Assembly: GCA_030602665.1 (NCBI GenBank)
Contig: JAUVZE010000057.1
Location: 1 to 6,891, forward strand
Direction of reading: 5' to 3'
Source: Dehalococcoidia bacterium
Lineage (GTDB): Bacteria; Chloroflexota; Dehalococcoidia; Dehalococcoidales; JAUVZE01
Length of the DNA: 6,891 nt
The notes beneath the pieces are model-generated. The model saw only the letters and a list, made by a program, of their open reading frames with translations, was not told the DNA's origin and searched no databases. Positions 5,497 through 6,891 of this stretch are shown piece after piece; positions within the stretch are counted from its first letter, which is position 1; each line of letters opens with the position of its first letter. A program made the translations under genes and the position numbers.

Positions 5497-5778
5497 TTGT
5501 TACCTCTCATCATAATGCTGGGAATTTTCCTTTCCCTTCTCGGGGTGGGGTATTTCTTAGTTTCCAGAGTTCCCACCCTATTACATACACCTTTGATGAG
5601 CGCCACCAACGCCATTTCCTCTATAATTATTCTTGGGGCTTTTGTTCTGCTTTCTAAAAGTCTCTCGCCTCCGATTACTGTGTTAGTTATTGTAGCTGTA
5701 CTCATGGCTTCTTTCAACTGCATTGGTGGATTTCTGCTGACCGACCGCATGTTCAAGATGTTTAAAAAGAAGGAATGA
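5497..5778 (+). CDS. pntAB: NAD(P)+ transhydrogenase subunit alpha 2 (membrane)
   Basis: This small integral-membrane subunit forms domain II with PntB and helps form the proton path; in E. coli it is fused to the C-terminus of PntA. The 93 residues give three hydrophobic helices (about 3-22, 33-52 and 58-81) and a basic cytoplasmic tail KMFKKKE. The family signature HTPLMSATNAIS (30-41) before helix 2 and the GGFLLTDRM block (77-85) are both clear. The start is a TTG at 5497, chosen because GGTGGT (5485-5490) lies 6 nt upstream and because it leaves a full first helix. The next in-frame ATG (5515) would cut six residues from that helix and has no ribosome site. A rare start may lower its translation relative to its neighbours. 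The stop lies 2 nt before pntB. Confidence 0.93.
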   Translation: MLPLIIMLGIFLSLLGVGYFLVSRVPTLLHTPLMSATNAISSIIILGAFVLLSKSLSPPITVLVIVAVLMASFNCIGGFLLTDRMFKMFKKKE

Positions 5779-5780
5779 CG

Positions 5781-6891
5781 ATGGGGTTTCCCCTAGAGTA
5801 TCTTATTGCTGGCGTTGTCATTCTCCTTTTTCTAGGAGGCATAGCCCTTTTCCGAAGTCCTCGAACAGCGCGCTTGGGTGGTTGGCTCAATATGCTTGCC
5901 TATGCTGGCGCTGTGGCCTTTGTAATCATCCGATACCCAACACAAGGCCCGGAATTTGTCCTGATAGCTGTTTTGCTTGGTGGAACTTTAGGAGCTATCC
6001 TAGCAATCAGAGTGAGCATGCTTGGTGTCCCACAGATGATAGCCTTCCAGCATGGCTGTGGTGGAACTGCTGCCTTTCTTATTGCTTTCTCAGAGTTCAT
6101 ACGAATGGGAGTTGACTTAACCACCCTAGCCTTGGTCGGCAGCGTGCTGGGGATGCTTGTTGGAGCGGTAACATTCAGCGGAAGCCTTATTGCCGCCGGT
6201 AAACTAGCTAGAAAGATTGAGCAACGACCAGTGTTCTTACCTGGGCACTTAACCATTCTACTTGGATTGTTAGTTCTAATGGTGCTACTGAGCGTATTCG
6301 CTGTGGTACAAATCGGGCTGCCAATCGCCATTGGCTCAGCTATTGGTCTCATCGTGATATCTGTCGTGATGGGGGTTGTCTTTACCATTCGCATTGGCGG
6401 GGCCGATATGCCAGTGATAATCTCCTTCTTCAATGCTACTGCCGGTTTTGCAGCCGCCTTTTGTGGGATTGCACTGAACAATTATCTCCTGATTGGGTGT
6501 GGGGCCTGTGTTGCCGCTTCTGGCTCCCTCCTTACCATTACTATGTGTCGGGCTATGAATAGGAGCCTTCTAGGTGTATTTTCTGGAATTAGGCCGAGCA
6601 TTGCTGAACCAGCAGAAGTGGCAGAGGAGACGTCCCTTGAGGCTGGTGGTATTGAGGCTTCAGCCTTTGACCGTGCCATTGCTATCTTGAAAAGAGCCAA
6701 GGATGTCATTATCGCTCCTGGCTATGGAATGGCGCTGTCACAAGCCCAGGAGCAAGTCCATAGTCTAGAGAAGTGGCTTGAACAACGGGGAGCAAGGGTT
6801 CGGTATGCTATTCACCCTGTCGCTGGACGTATGCCAGGGCATATGAATGTGTTGCTTGCCGAGGTAGAGGTGGGATACGATAAATTGTTTG
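5781..6891 (+). CDS. pntB: NAD(P)+ transhydrogenase subunit beta (partial, runs off the window)
   Basis: This integral-membrane subunit carries proton translocation and the NADP(H)-binding domain III. The open frame runs from ATG 5781 to the edge without a stop: 370 codons of an expected 450-465. About nine hydrophobic helices fit residues 7-24, 36-52, 58-76, 84-104, 114-140, 157-177, 179-203, 211-231 and 234-256. Key residues are in place: H91 (E. coli betaHis91), D209 in GGADMPV (betaAsp213), N218 (betaAsn222) and R261 in MCRAMNRS (betaArg265). After a linker (about 272-305), domain III begins with VIIAPGYGMALSQAQ (NADP loop G314-G316-A318) and IHPVAGRMPGHMNVLLAEV (344-362). The sequence is cut just after YDKLF, before the VLEMDEIN-type region, so the last 90 or so residues lie outside. 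GAAGGA (5769-5774), inside the end of pntAB, is 6 nt from the start, indicating coupled translation. Confidence 0.95.
   Translation, partial: MGFPLEYLIAGVVILLFLGGIALFRSPRTARLGGWLNMLAYAGAVAFVIIRYPTQGPEFVLIAVLLGGTLGAILAIRVSMLGVPQMIAFQHGCGGTAAFLIAFSEFIRMGVDLTTLALVGSVLGMLVGAVTFSGSLIAAGKLARKIEQRPVFLPGHLTILLGLLVLMVLLSVFAVVQIGLPIAIGSAIGLIVISVVMGVVFTIRIGGADMPVIISFFNATAGFAAAFCGIALNNYLLIGCGACVAASGSLLTITMCRAMNRSLLGVFSGIRPSIAEPAEVAEETSLEAGGIEASAFDRAIAILKRAKDVIIAPGYGMALSQAQEQVHSLEKWLEQRGARVRYAIHPVAGRMPGHMNVLLAEVEVGYDKLF

Noticed and set aside
5900..6709. Minus-strand open frames of 193 and 75 codons opposite pntB
   Set aside because: Low-complexity Thr/Ile/Pro/Ala-rich reverse readings of membrane-protein codons; pntB on the plus strand is unequivocal.

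Overview
The window (6,891 bases) carries ordinary bacterial housekeeping and metabolic genes, all on the + strand, separated by stretches of decayed genes. The mix suggests an anaerobic bacterium of moderate GC content, possibly Chloroflexota (Dehalococcoidia-like). The hints are remnants resembling DUF1616 and DUF3160 proteins, which I associate with that group and with archaea, and a three-gene transhydrogenase. This placement is inference and weak.

Layout. Bases 1-841 hold no intact gene. They contain the tail of a DUF1616-like gene (457-600) and the N-terminal part of a sugar-phosphate nucleotidyltransferase (668-841), both broken. A promoter-like sequence at 838-867 and a Shine-Dalgarno sequence lead into panB (904-1755), ketopantoate hydroxymethyltransferase of pantothenate/CoA synthesis. 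Next comes an AT-rich YbaK/ProX-type aminoacyl-tRNA deacylase gene (1853-2317). Bases 2484-2755 are a collapsed lipoprotein gene: an intact lipoprotein signal sequence in one frame, followed directly by a DUF3160-like C-terminal fragment in another. Bases 2756-3137 have no convincing gene. A divergent cysteine synthase-family PLP enzyme occupies 3138-4121.

The right third is a transhydrogenase operon. A good extended -10 promoter (4152-4180) and a leader of about 120 nt, with a possible 18-codon leader peptide, precede pntAA (4311-5483), pntAB (5497-5778, TTG start) and pntB (5781 to the window edge, truncated). Together these encode the proton-translocating NAD(P)+ transhydrogenase: a soluble NAD(H)-binding subunit, a small three-helix membrane subunit, and a membrane subunit with a C-terminal NADP(H)-binding domain. 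The 13-nt and 2-nt gaps indicate one transcript and coupled translation.

I see no CRISPR array, tRNA, rRNA, transposase or defence gene, and no evidence of a new multi-gene system. The points most worth a second look are the three gene remnants, the leader of the pnt operon, the divergent active-site region of the cysteine synthase homologue, and a 12-bp inverted repeat inside the nucleotidyltransferase remnant.
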